64,000 nt of DNA from Verrucomicrobiales bacterium (GTDB lineage Bacteria; Verrucomicrobiota; Verrucomicrobiia; Verrucomicrobiales; DEV007). Shown here one piece after another: positions 44,658-52,751 of this stretch (its first letter is position 1; every line of letters starts with the position of its first letter). A program made the translations under genes and the position numbers. The DNA lies in contig JARGOP010000010.1 of NCBI GenBank assembly GCA_029233965.1, positions 40,768-104,767 of the forward strand, read 5' to 3'. The notes beneath the pieces were generated by a model. It had not been told where the DNA came from. It made no database searches and saw nothing but the letters and a program-made list of their open reading frames with translations.

Positions 44658-45725
44658 ATGTGGAAAGTATTGCTCGTTATCTCATCTGTCGTCCTTCTTG
44701 GAGCGGCCTGGCTCAGTTATACAAACATGGGGACCATGCAGCAGCGTGTGCTCGATGCGGATGAGCAGACTCAGTTGCTTGAGACCCGCCTGAAGTCGTT
44801 GGAGGAGACCGAAATGGAAGTCGCCCAACTTGAACAGTCCGTCCAGATGCTTCTCGATGAAGCGGAGACACTTGAGACGGAGAAGATTGACTTGGATACG
44901 AGGGTCCTCAAAGCGCAGTCCGATATGAAAGCTCAGGAGGCGCTCCTTGCCGAATCGAGTGCCAAGCTGGAGGAGTCCCGGAAGCTGATGGGGAATATCC
45001 AGAAGGTGGAGGCGCTCCAGAAAGAAATGCTTCAGATTCGTACTCAAATTGAAGAAGCGGAGATCGAGGTAACTCAGGCGGAGGGAGCGGTTGCTTCCGC
45101 GCAGGTTGAGCGTGACCGCCTCGAGAAGGTGGCGGCCGAGTTGGCTGCTCTCAGAACTGATCAGGAAGCCGGGGTTATTCGGGGCCAGTTTCAGTCACGA
45201 ATCGACAAGGCCTACAATCAGTGGGGTTTCGTGATTGTTTCAGGCGGAACCGATCAGGGTGTCGTGAATCGCGCCCAGCTCGACGTCTACCGCCGCGGTC
45301 AGCCCATTTGTAAGCTACTCGTGACCTCGGTTGAGCCGGGGCAGTCCGCTGCAGACATCATCCCCGGTTCTCTTGCTCCGGGGCAGACGGTTCAGGTAGG
45401 TGACACCGTTGTCAGCACGGTTCGTGTTCAGACTCCCGCGGTTGTTCCTGCCGCCGCTCCTGCCGGGGGGGCTGCGGCCCCTCAGCCTGCTGCCGGAACT
45501 CCGGCCCCCGCTCCGGCTCCGGCTCCGGATCCCTTCGGTGGTGGGATGGACGCAGGTGGCGCTCCGGATCCTTTCGGTGGCGGCATGGACTCCGGTGCGG
45601 CTCCGGATCCTTTCGGCGGTGCGCCGGCGAATCCTCCTGCCGATGGTGCTGCGGCTCCGGATCCCTTCGGTGGTGCCCCCATGGCTCCTGCTGACGACAC
45701 CGCAACCCCTGACCCGTTTCAGTGA
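44658..45725 (+). CDS. Membrane-anchored coiled-coil protein with WGFV domain and DPFGG repeats (twin A)
   Basis: A 355-residue protein. A membrane anchor lies at about 3-20. A long coiled coil follows (about 25-180, rich in Glu/Gln/Leu). A beta domain starts at 187-193 (NQWGFVIVSGGTDQGVV) and ends about 265 with QVGDTVVSTVRV. The tail (about 275-355) is Pro/Ala/Gly-rich and repeats APDPFGG. The WGFV domain reappears in the next gene, so the two are related. Both probably face the periplasm as envelope or adhesion components (inference). No named family recognised. Confidence 0.8.
   Translation: MWKVLLVISSVVLLGAAWLSYTNMGTMQQRVLDADEQTQLLETRLKSLEETEMEVAQLEQSVQMLLDEAETLETEKIDLDTRVLKAQSDMKAQEALLAESSAKLEESRKLMGNIQKVEALQKEMLQIRTQIEEAEIEVTQAEGAVASAQVERDRLEKVAAELAALRTDQEAGVIRGQFQSRIDKAYNQWGFVIVSGGTDQGVVNRAQLDVYRRGQPICKLLVTSVEPGQSAADIIPGSLAPGQTVQVGDTVVSTVRVQTPAVVPAAAPAGGAAAPQPAAGTPAPAPAPAPDPFGGGMDAGGAPDPFGGGMDSGAAPDPFGGAPANPPADGAAAPDPFGGAPMAPADDTATPDPFQ
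45526..45725. repeat. Coding repeat APDPFGG(G/A)
   Basis: Five DPFGG-type units in frame at the 3' end of twin A, with near-identical codons (GGATCC[CT]TTCGG). Such a tail may vary in copy number. Confidence 0.8.
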
Positions 45726-45771
45726 TAGGCACTGATGGCACAACTTGATTCTCGATTAAAAGTTTAAAGGT

Positions 45772-46563
45772 ATGAAAAAATTCATTATGATCCTGGCGGG
45801 CTTTGCGATGCTGGGTGCTATGGTTGTCGGAGTCATCAATAAGAATGACCTCGATGAAATCACTGATCTGGTTGAGGCCAAGAAAGCGGAGGTGAAAGAC
45901 GCGACCGAGAAGCTCGGTGAGGCGGAGGACAAGCGGGACGATGCGGTTGAGCGCGAGACTCAGGCAAAAGATTCACGCAATCAGGTCGCTGCCGCCGTGG
46001 AAGGAGTGAAAGGGAATCTCAAACAGCTTGAGCGTTCTCTCGAAGATGTCACCGCCGAATTGAAGAAAGTGGAGATCGAGCAGAAAGAGATCGACCTTGC
46101 AGTCCGTCGACAGTTTCCTGACGGCAACATCAAGTCTGCTGAGGACCTCACGATGACGCTGTCCATGCTCAAGGATACGCTTTCCGAGAAGCAGTCCAAA
46201 AAGACCGAATTGATGGCTCAGGTTGAAGCGGCAAACCAGACGAAGCAGGTGCAGGTCGCCAAGGTCAAGGAGGAAGAGCAGTATCAGGTGCAAAGAGCGC
46301 AGAAGCTCGCGGTGAACGGACTCGTAGCAACGGTCATTGCTGTGAACAAGGAGTGGGGCTTTGTCATGGTGAATGCTGGGCGCCAGCACGGCGTTGGTGC
46401 CGATGCATCGCTTCTCGTGAAGCGCGGGAATTCCCGGATTGCCCGCCTCAGAATCGTGAATCTTGAAGATACCACGACGGTTGCTGATGTGGTTGATGAG
46501 TCTGTCGTTCGCGGCATTGAGGTTCAGCCCGGCGATAAGGTCATCTTCGAGACTACGAATTAA
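45772..46563 (+). CDS. Membrane-anchored coiled-coil protein with WGFV domain (twin B)
   Basis: A 263-residue paralogue of twin A: anchor at about 3-22, coiled coil about 28-175, and a C-terminal beta domain beginning NKEWGFVMVNAGRQHGVG and ending EVQPGDKVIFETTN. It lacks the DPFGG tail. The 46-base gap to twin A and the 22-base gap to the following lipoprotein gene indicate an operon. It may form a hetero-oligomer with twin A (inference). Confidence 0.82.
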   Translation: MKKFIMILAGFAMLGAMVVGVINKNDLDEITDLVEAKKAEVKDATEKLGEAEDKRDDAVERETQAKDSRNQVAAAVEGVKGNLKQLERSLEDVTAELKKVEIEQKEIDLAVRRQFPDGNIKSAEDLTMTLSMLKDTLSEKQSKKTELMAQVEAANQTKQVQVAKVKEEEQYQVQRAQKLAVNGLVATVIAVNKEWGFVMVNAGRQHGVGADASLLVKRGNSRIARLRIVNLEDTTTVADVVDESVVRGIEVQPGDKVIFETTN

Positions 46564-46585
46564 ACGACTTACTTTTCTCTCCGCC

Positions 46586-46771
46586 ATGAAATTACTGCGT
46601 GCTTTCTCAGTCCTGAGCCTTCCTTTTTTTGCTCTCGCGTTCGTTTCCTGTGAAACAGTTGACAGCGGGCCGAAGCCTGAGAGGGAGAAATTGAGCAGTA
46701 TTCCCCACAACATGCCGGAGTCGTGGGAAGGTCAGGCCGGCTTTCCGGGTCAGATGGGCGGGGGGTACTAG
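46586..46771 (+). CDS. Very small lipoprotein
   Basis: A 61-residue predicted lipoprotein: MKLLRAFSVLSLPFFALAFVSC with the lipidated Cys at 22. The remaining 39 residues are Pro/Gly-rich (HNMPESWEGQAGFPGQMGG). ATG 46586 is chosen as it opens the signal; a frame open from 46463 overlaps twin B. It sits between twin B and the nucleotide-binding-domain gene. Confidence 0.75.
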   Translation: MKLLRAFSVLSLPFFALAFVSCETVDSGPKPEREKLSSIPHNMPESWEGQAGFPGQMGGGY

Positions 46772-46807
46772 TTTTTGTTTCACACTCAGTTTTCACTCTC
46801 TCTATTT

Positions 46808-47275
46808 ATGTCTGATTCCAGCACCATTCTTCCCGAAATGGGATTCGCCGTAGATTTTGACGAAGAGGAAAGGGAGCAACTGGGCGGTTTTGGGGAGTTC
46901 ATTTCGTTGAATGACGGTGATGTCCTGATTGAAGAGGGGCAGCCACAGAATTCCCTGTTTCTCATCATCATGGGAACCTTTCATGTTCAGACTGAGGTGA
47001 CAGGGCGTCCTGTCCTGCTCGGATCAATGAAGGCCGGCGACACGGTTGGAGAGGTGAATATCTTCGATCCCGGAATCGCCAGCGCCAGCGTGGTGAGTCG
47101 TTCGATTTCAGAAGTTTGGAAGATTGATCGTTCCAGTCTGGAGCAATTTCTTGAGGCCCATCCCCGATCTGCTGCAAGATTCCTCGTGAATGTTTCGACT
47201 CAACTCAGCAAGCGTCTCAGGAAGACAAATGAAAAAGTGGCAATGGCCCGTGAAGCCATGCTCGATTCTTTCTGA
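46808..47275 (+). CDS. Cyclic nucleotide-binding domain protein
   Basis: A 155-residue single-domain protein (MSDSSTILPEMGF) with the cNMP-binding beta roll: GDVLIEEGQPQNSLFLIIMG, GDTVGEVNIF in the phosphate-binding cassette, and a C-terminal helix (LVNVSTQLSKRLRKTNEKV). The usual Arg of the cassette is not obvious, so the ligand is unsure. There is no DNA-binding domain. It may sense a second messenger for the neighbouring envelope genes (inference). Confidence 0.85.
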   Translation: MSDSSTILPEMGFAVDFDEEEREQLGGFGEFISLNDGDVLIEEGQPQNSLFLIIMGTFHVQTEVTGRPVLLGSMKAGDTVGEVNIFDPGIASASVVSRSISEVWKIDRSSLEQFLEAHPRSAARFLVNVSTQLSKRLRKTNEKVAMAREAMLDSF

Positions 47276-47343
47276 TTAATACGTTGAGTCGGTCAGAGAT
47301 CGTCGGAATTCGCGATCCGGGGTTGAGGCCTGCTTCAGAAATA

Positions 47344-47745
47344 ATGTTTGAACCTCTTACAATTCCTTTTGGTCCCGTCACGGGATTAGGTTCTGCATTC
47401 GCCCTTTTTTTTGCTCTTCTGATTGGCCACGCTCTTGCGGACTTCCCCCTTCAGGGTGACTTTCTCTCCCGGGGAAAAAATAGAAACGGAACTCCTCCGC
47501 AGTTGGCGGACGGGAAAGCGAATCCGGGGGACTTGTGGGTTTATCTCATGAGCGCCCACTGCCTCATCCACGCAGGATTCGTCTGGATCATCAGCGGCTA
47601 TCTTGTTTTTGCTCTGGCCGAGTTTGTCCTTCATTGGATGATCGATGCGCTCAAGTGCGAAGGGAAGACTTCGTTCGCCATCGATCAGTGGTTGCACATC
47701 CTCACCAAAGTGGCGTTCGTCGTGATTTTGCTTCTGCGATCGTGA
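47344..47745 (+). CDS. DUF3307-type membrane protein
   Basis: A 133-residue protein with three or four membrane segments. It shows the DUF3307 pattern: GHALADFPLQGDFL, MSAHCLIHAGFVW, and FVLHWMIDALKCEGKTSFAIDQWLHIL. Histidines and Asp in the membrane parts are conserved in the family. ATG 47344 is preferred to a GTG- or TTG-type start at 47284. Function unknown. Confidence 0.75.
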   Translation: MFEPLTIPFGPVTGLGSAFALFFALLIGHALADFPLQGDFLSRGKNRNGTPPQLADGKANPGDLWVYLMSAHCLIHAGFVWIISGYLVFALAEFVLHWMIDALKCEGKTSFAIDQWLHILTKVAFVVILLLRS

Positions 47746-47803
47746 TAAAGGGGACGGTAATACCGGCCTTGAAAACTTTTCAGGCTGTCGGATCGTTCCC
47801 TCT

Positions 47804-49168
47804 ATGAATTGTCATTTGTCCTCTGCGCGGGCCATTGCCCTTCCGCTTTTTGCTTTTCTGGCAGGCGGCTTATTTTTCCTCCAGGCAGATGATGCTCCGG
47901 ATGATTCCGGCTTCAAAGAGATCGAATTGTTCACCGAGGTCCTCGAGACAATTCGCCAGAGTTACGTGGATCCTGAAAAGGTCACCTACGAGCAACTCAT
48001 CAACAGTGCTCTTGAGGGAATGTTGGCGGACCTTGACCCTCATTGTCAGTTTATGCAGCCGAAGGTGCTGGAACAGTTGAAGCGGAATACGGACAGCACC
48101 TATGAAGGAATCGGCGTCACTATTTCGACGAGTAACGACGTTCTTGCAATCGTGACGGCAAGGGAGGACGGCCCCGCGGCGAAAGCCGGAATCCTCCCCG
48201 GGGATCAGATTCTCAAAATTAACGATCAGCTTACGGAGGATGTCGGGATTTCGCAGGCTGTAAATCTCCTGCGAGGTAAGCCGGGGGAACCGCTGAAGCT
48301 GACGGTGCGTCGTCCCGCAACTCAGCAACTTCTGGAATTTGAAATGAAGCGAGAAGTGATCAAGCAGTCTTCGGTAAAGGACATCAAGATTCTGAATACC
48401 GGGCTTACGGCACCCTACCGGATGGGGTACGCACGGATCCTGCAGTTCAGCGAGCCGACTGCGGAAGAACTTGCCGATGGTTTGGACAAGCTTGAGCAGA
48501 AAGGGATGGACGCCTTCATTCTCGACATGAGGAATAACCCCGGCGGCCTTCTTGGAAGTGCGATCGATGTGTGCGGTGAATTCGTGAAGGCCGGGACGGT
48601 GGTCCTGACGACCGAGGGCAAACCCGGATCCGGGGAGATTAAAGTCTATCGGACGAGTGCCGAGAGCAAGCGACGCGACCGTGACTACCCGCTTGCAATC
48701 CTCGTTAATCACTCGTCTGCGAGTGGCGCGGAGGTGGTGTCGGGGGCGTTGCAGGATTTGAAGCGATGCGTCGTCGTAGGCGAGACAACTTTTGGAAAAG
48801 GATCCGTTCAATCGATTATTCCCATTGGTGACGGAAAAGCGCTTCGCATGACGACAGCGAAGTATTACACGCCAAGCCATCGAACAATTCATGAAAACGG
48901 CGTCGTTCCTAACATTATTGCAACGCTCACCCCGGCTGAGGAAGCTAACCTTGCCCAATGGTTTGGAAGGGACACGCTCCCGCCGGATGAGAGAAAGAAA
49001 GTCGAGCGCTTCCAGGACCCTCAACTGATTCGAGCAGTCGATGCGATGAAAGGTGCTTTGGTTTATTCGTCCATTCAGGGTGAGGGTGAGGGTGAGCCCG
49101 GCAATGCGTCGGCTACGGAGCCGGGGCCGAAGGCTGCTGATGAAGGAGATGGCGAGGCGGCTGAATAA
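47804..49168 (+). CDS. C-terminal processing protease (S41 family)
   Basis: A 454-residue periplasmic protease. The signal sequence is at about 1-28. The PDZ domain runs about 95-180 (TYEGIGVTIS to KLTVRR). The catalytic Ser lies in VNHSSASGAEVVSGAL (about 305) and the Lys in TTFGKGSVQ (about 330). Such proteases trim lipoproteins, murein enzymes or precursors. The C-terminal tail is acidic and low complexity. It follows the DUF3307 gene by 58 bases and precedes tsaD by 10. Confidence 0.93.
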   Translation: MNCHLSSARAIALPLFAFLAGGLFFLQADDAPDDSGFKEIELFTEVLETIRQSYVDPEKVTYEQLINSALEGMLADLDPHCQFMQPKVLEQLKRNTDSTYEGIGVTISTSNDVLAIVTAREDGPAAKAGILPGDQILKINDQLTEDVGISQAVNLLRGKPGEPLKLTVRRPATQQLLEFEMKREVIKQSSVKDIKILNTGLTAPYRMGYARILQFSEPTAEELADGLDKLEQKGMDAFILDMRNNPGGLLGSAIDVCGEFVKAGTVVLTTEGKPGSGEIKVYRTSAESKRRDRDYPLAILVNHSSASGAEVVSGALQDLKRCVVVGETTFGKGSVQSIIPIGDGKALRMTTAKYYTPSHRTIHENGVVPNIIATLTPAEEANLAQWFGRDTLPPDERKKVERFQDPQLIRAVDAMKGALVYSSIQGEGEGEPGNASATEPGPKAADEGDGEAAE

Positions 49169-49178
49169 GACTCGCTGA

Positions 49179-50213
49179 ATGACCGGTTGCTCCAGGGAAT
49201 TCGTTCTCGCGATTGAAACCTCCTGCGACGAGACGGCCGTTGCGATCTGCGATGCTGATGGTTCGATCCTTGTGAGCCGCGTGGCTTCACAGATCGCCTT
49301 GCATGCGCCCTATGGTGGGGTCGTTCCCGAACTGGCCTCTCGAAATCACAGCGCCGACTTGAAGCCGCTCGTTTCTGCGACATTGAAAGAGGCCGGTCTG
49401 GAATGGGGAGACATTTCCATCGTCGCCGCAACCTCCGGACCGGGTCTCGCAAGCTCGCTCCTGATTGGAGACACCACCGCCAAAGCGGTTGCGGCGGCGC
49501 TCGACTGTCCGTTCTATTCCATCAATCACATGGAGGGCCATCTTCTCTCCCCGTTTATTGAAGATGGATGTGAGATTCCTCCTCATACGGCACTGATTGT
49601 TAGCGGAGGACACACCCTTCTCATCGAAGTTCACGCGGTAGGGAAATATACTATCCTCGGATCGACGAAGGATGATGCTGCCGGTGAAGCGTTTGATAAG
49701 GTAGGTAAGATGCTTGAGTTGCCATATCCCGGAGGGCCGCAAATCTCAAGGAGAGCGGAAAGGGGAAACCCGGCCGCCTTCGATTTTCCCCGAAGCATGC
49801 TGGACAGCGGCGATGATGAATTCAGTTTCAGCGGGCTGAAGACTTCCGTCCGCTACTTAATCGACAAGCAGCCCCGGCCCCTCGGCGATGGGGTGTTGAA
49901 TGACATTTGCGCCTCCTTTCAGGCTGCAGTGGTGGATGTTCTCGTGGGAAAACTTCGCCGGGCCGCAAGGCGAAGCGGGGCCGCCTGCGTTGCGGTGAGC
50001 GGAGGAGTGAGTTGTAACAGCAACCTCCGTGAGCGCTGCCGCGAATTTGCAGAAAGAGAAGGACTTGTGCTGCGGTTGGCGACGCCTGATTATTCGACTG
50101 ACAATGCGGCAATGATTGCTTTCGCGGCGGCAGCGCGTCGTCGTGCCGGAGTTCCGCGGTCCCCGCTCAACACCGATATAAACCCCAATCTCCGGCTCGG
50201 TGAGACTGGTTGA
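49179..50213 (+). CDS. tsaD: tRNA N6-adenosine threonylcarbamoyltransferase
   Basis: A 344-residue enzyme forming t6A37 in ANN-decoding tRNAs. Metal ligands H117 and H121 (INHMEGH), ETSCDET near 13-19, YGGVVPELASR and the later VSGGHTLLIE are all family hallmarks. The start is ATG 49179. It lies 10 bases after the S41 protease gene; a separate promoter may follow for the oxidoreductase. Confidence 0.96.
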   Translation: MTGCSREFVLAIETSCDETAVAICDADGSILVSRVASQIALHAPYGGVVPELASRNHSADLKPLVSATLKEAGLEWGDISIVAATSGPGLASSLLIGDTTAKAVAAALDCPFYSINHMEGHLLSPFIEDGCEIPPHTALIVSGGHTLLIEVHAVGKYTILGSTKDDAAGEAFDKVGKMLELPYPGGPQISRRAERGNPAAFDFPRSMLDSGDDEFSFSGLKTSVRYLIDKQPRPLGDGVLNDICASFQAAVVDVLVGKLRRAARRSGAACVAVSGGVSCNSNLRERCREFAEREGLVLRLATPDYSTDNAAMIAFAAAARRRAGVPRSPLNTDINPNLRLGETG

Positions 50214-50352
50214 ATGGAGTCAGGATATGATTGCCTCAGCAGCTTGAAGTCGCTAGCATTCTCCGGTGAAGCAGGATTGCGCAGGTTGTGATTCGCGATT
50301 TTTTCACTGACATTGCCCGAACTAATTGTGCAAAAACCCCCAATCGAATTTT

Positions 50353-51750
50353 ATGAGCGAAGAAAACACTAAAAAAGAAACCCCGCTTTCCCGTCGCAAG
50401 TTTGTGGCCGGGGCCGCAACGGCAGGAGCGGCTGCGACAATGCTGCCCGTTGAAATGAGTGCCCAGGTAGCCGGTAGCGATGTCGTCAAAATCGGCATGA
50501 TCGGCATGGGCGGTCGGGGATCCGGGGCGATTGTCCAGAACCTGGCCGCGAACGACAGTGCCCGCCTCGTTGCGGCAGCGGATGCTTTTCAGGATAAAAT
50601 CGATGGAACCGGACCCCGGGCCTCCGGACTTCCCAAGGTGTTGGATCAGCTTGAGAAAATGGGAAAGGCCGGTCAGGTAGACCTCCCGAAAAGCCGCCAG
50701 TATGCCGGTTTTGATGCCTACAAAGGAGTGATCGACGAGTGTGACCTCGTTGTCATCGCCACTCCTCCCGGTTTCCGGCCGATCCACTTCGACTACGCGG
50801 TAAAGCAGGGTAAGCATGTCTTCATGGAGAAGCCTGTTTGCGTTGACGCGAAAGGCTTCAATCAAATCATTGAATCCGCGAAGCAGGCCGATCAAAAAGG
50901 TCTCAAGGTGGTTGTCGGCCTTCAGCGCCACTACCAGAATGTCTATCTTGAAGCCTTCAAGAAAGTTCACGATGAAGGAATGATCGGTGAGATCACCGGA
51001 GCCCAGGCCTGGTGGAACGGCAGCCGCCCCTGGATCGTGGAGCGTCAACCGGGCTGGACGGAGATGGAATATCAAATGCGTAACTGGTATCACTTCAATT
51101 GGCTTTGCGGCGATCATATTGCCGAGCAGCACGTTCACAATATTGACGTGATGAACTGGTTTGTGAGTGGTGATTCCGTGGCAGGAGGCAATCCGGTTTC
51201 AGCACAGGGCATGGGCGGGCGTGCCGGAACGGAGCCTCGCAGTGTCGGCGAGATTTTCGACCACCACTACGTCGAGTTCCGCTATGGCGCCGAATACGGA
51301 AACCCGGTTTTGAACAGCCAGTGCCGTCAGATCAAGGGAACGATGCGCAAGGTGGCTGAGGAAATTCACGGCACCGAGGGTATTCTTTATCTTGGGAATG
51401 GACAAATCACCGACCGTAAAGGGGAGGTGAAATGGCAGTATCGTGCCCCGCGCAGCGGCGACCCGAATCCGTATGATGTCGAGCACGAGAAACTTCACGC
51501 GGCGATCAAAGAGGATACCCCTCTGAACAACGCCTACTACGGAGCGAAAAGTTCATTCTCAAGCGTTCTCGGCCGACTCGCGACCTACAGTGGACAGGAA
51601 ATCAAATGGGATGATGCCGTGGCATCGAATTTCTCCATCATGCCCGAGGAGTTCGATTTCAATGCGGAAGCTCCGGTCAAGCCTGGCGAGGACGGAAACT
51701 ACAACATCGCTATTCCCGGCGAATGGAAGGTTCCGACTGCCGGGGCGTAA
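50353..51750 (+). CDS. Tat-exported Gfo/Idh/MocA-family oxidoreductase
   Basis: A 465-residue oxidoreductase. ATG 50353 gives a twin-arginine signal (LSRRKFVAGAATAGAAATM). The Rossmann NAD site is VKIGMIGMGGRGSG, followed by the EKPVCVDAKG motif typical of the family. The C-terminal beta domain is present. Tat-exported members are abundant in Verrucomicrobia and Planctomycetes and often act on sugars. A good terminator follows. Confidence 0.93.
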   Translation: MSEENTKKETPLSRRKFVAGAATAGAAATMLPVEMSAQVAGSDVVKIGMIGMGGRGSGAIVQNLAANDSARLVAAADAFQDKIDGTGPRASGLPKVLDQLEKMGKAGQVDLPKSRQYAGFDAYKGVIDECDLVVIATPPGFRPIHFDYAVKQGKHVFMEKPVCVDAKGFNQIIESAKQADQKGLKVVVGLQRHYQNVYLEAFKKVHDEGMIGEITGAQAWWNGSRPWIVERQPGWTEMEYQMRNWYHFNWLCGDHIAEQHVHNIDVMNWFVSGDSVAGGNPVSAQGMGGRAGTEPRSVGEIFDHHYVEFRYGAEYGNPVLNSQCRQIKGTMRKVAEEIHGTEGILYLGNGQITDRKGEVKWQYRAPRSGDPNPYDVEHEKLHAAIKEDTPLNNAYYGAKSSFSSVLGRLATYSGQEIKWDDAVASNFSIMPEEFDFNAEAPVKPGEDGNYNIAIPGEWKVPTAGA

Positions 51751-51775
51751 TTTCACTGGAGATCATTCAGAAGAG

Positions 51776-51808
51776 GCGGTTCCGGCGACAGGCCGGAGCC
51801 GCTTTTTT
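51776..51808 (+). terminator. Intrinsic terminator
   Basis: A 10-base-pair stem (GCGGTTCCGG / CCGGAGCCGC, one wobble) with a 7-base loop, followed by TTTTTT. It ends the oxidoreductase gene. Confidence 0.88.
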
Positions 51809-51848
51809 GTGCACGGCGGTAAAAACGTTACCCCTGTAAATACAGAGA

Positions 51849-51872
51849 CCGCTCAGCCCGAAGGCTGAGCGG
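51849..51872. repeat. Perfect inverted repeat with CGAA loop
   Basis: CCGCTCAGCC / GGCTGAGCGG around CGAA. It sits in the 285-base AT-rich gap before the L,D-transpeptidase, 41 bases after a true terminator. There is no T-run. It could be a REP-type dispersed element, but no second copy was seen in this window. Confidence 0.45.
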
Positions 51873-52035
51873 CTCCGAAACACGAAACACAAACAGACAG
51901 TTACCGAGAAAGTAACCAGTTTCAGAATAGCTGATAATTAAGTTTTGTCAACAGTCTGGGAATAAAAAGTTAATTTTTTACGATTTTTTTAACTTCCCTA
52001 GCTCCGAATCGTCTTTGGTGTAACTTTCCTGCCTG

Positions 52036-52722
52036 ATGAAACATCTCGAATCGTTCTTATTTTCCGGCCCGGCTGCTGGCCCTGGCTTGTTGATCACCCT
52101 TCTCCTTCTGGGGTTGACCTCCTGCGTGACGAAGCCTGAGGATGATGTCCCTGCCAGTATGGCGGTGAGGTATGGTACCGTTCAGGATTATTCCAAGGTC
52201 AATGTCCGGGTCAGCTTAAACGCCCGGGCGGTCTACGTTTATGAAGGCGACGAGCCACGCTTTGTCGCGGCGGTTGCGATTGGTAAAGCGGGCGACGAAA
52301 CTCCGACAGGAAGTTTCAAGGCTTACAATCGCCTTCCGCGAAAGCGATCCAACACCTACGGTTTTTATGTGAAGGGCGAGGAAATCATTCCGGGGAAACG
52401 TTCTCAGATGCCCTCCGGATATCGTTATGTCGGGTATCCGATGCCCTGGTGGGTGGAGTTCAAGGCGGGCTACGGTTTCCATGCCGGCGCAGTCTGGCCT
52501 GAGCCAAGGACGAAAGGCTGTCTCCGTTTGCACCGCACCATTGCGGAAGATTTTTTCAATCTCGTCAAAGCGGGAACCCCGATTCATATCGCGAACAGCC
52601 TTCCCGAAGACGCGACGCTCGGGCAGAATGTTCCGCGACCGACCGACTACAGTCAGCCTGACCACCCCCGCTCGGTCCTCGTCACGGATGCGCCGTTTGA
52701 TTCGACTGACATTCTCTTTTAG
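52036..52722 (+). CDS. L,D-transpeptidase (YkuD-type) lipoprotein
   Basis: A 228-residue lipoprotein. The signal runs to LGLTSC with the lipidated Cys at 30. The YkuD domain carries His 149 (GFHAGAVW) and the catalytic Cys 162 (RTKGCLRLH). Such enzymes cross-link peptidoglycan through 3-3 bonds or attach lipoproteins. It is followed 29 bases later by ispH. Confidence 0.9.
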   Translation: MKHLESFLFSGPAAGPGLLITLLLLGLTSCVTKPEDDVPASMAVRYGTVQDYSKVNVRVSLNARAVYVYEGDEPRFVAAVAIGKAGDETPTGSFKAYNRLPRKRSNTYGFYVKGEEIIPGKRSQMPSGYRYVGYPMPWWVEFKAGYGFHAGAVWPEPRTKGCLRLHRTIAEDFFNLVKAGTPIHIANSLPEDATLGQNVPRPTDYSQPDHPRSVLVTDAPFDSTDILF

Positions 52723-52751
52723 TCGTAACTCAGTGCGCGAGGAAAAATCTT

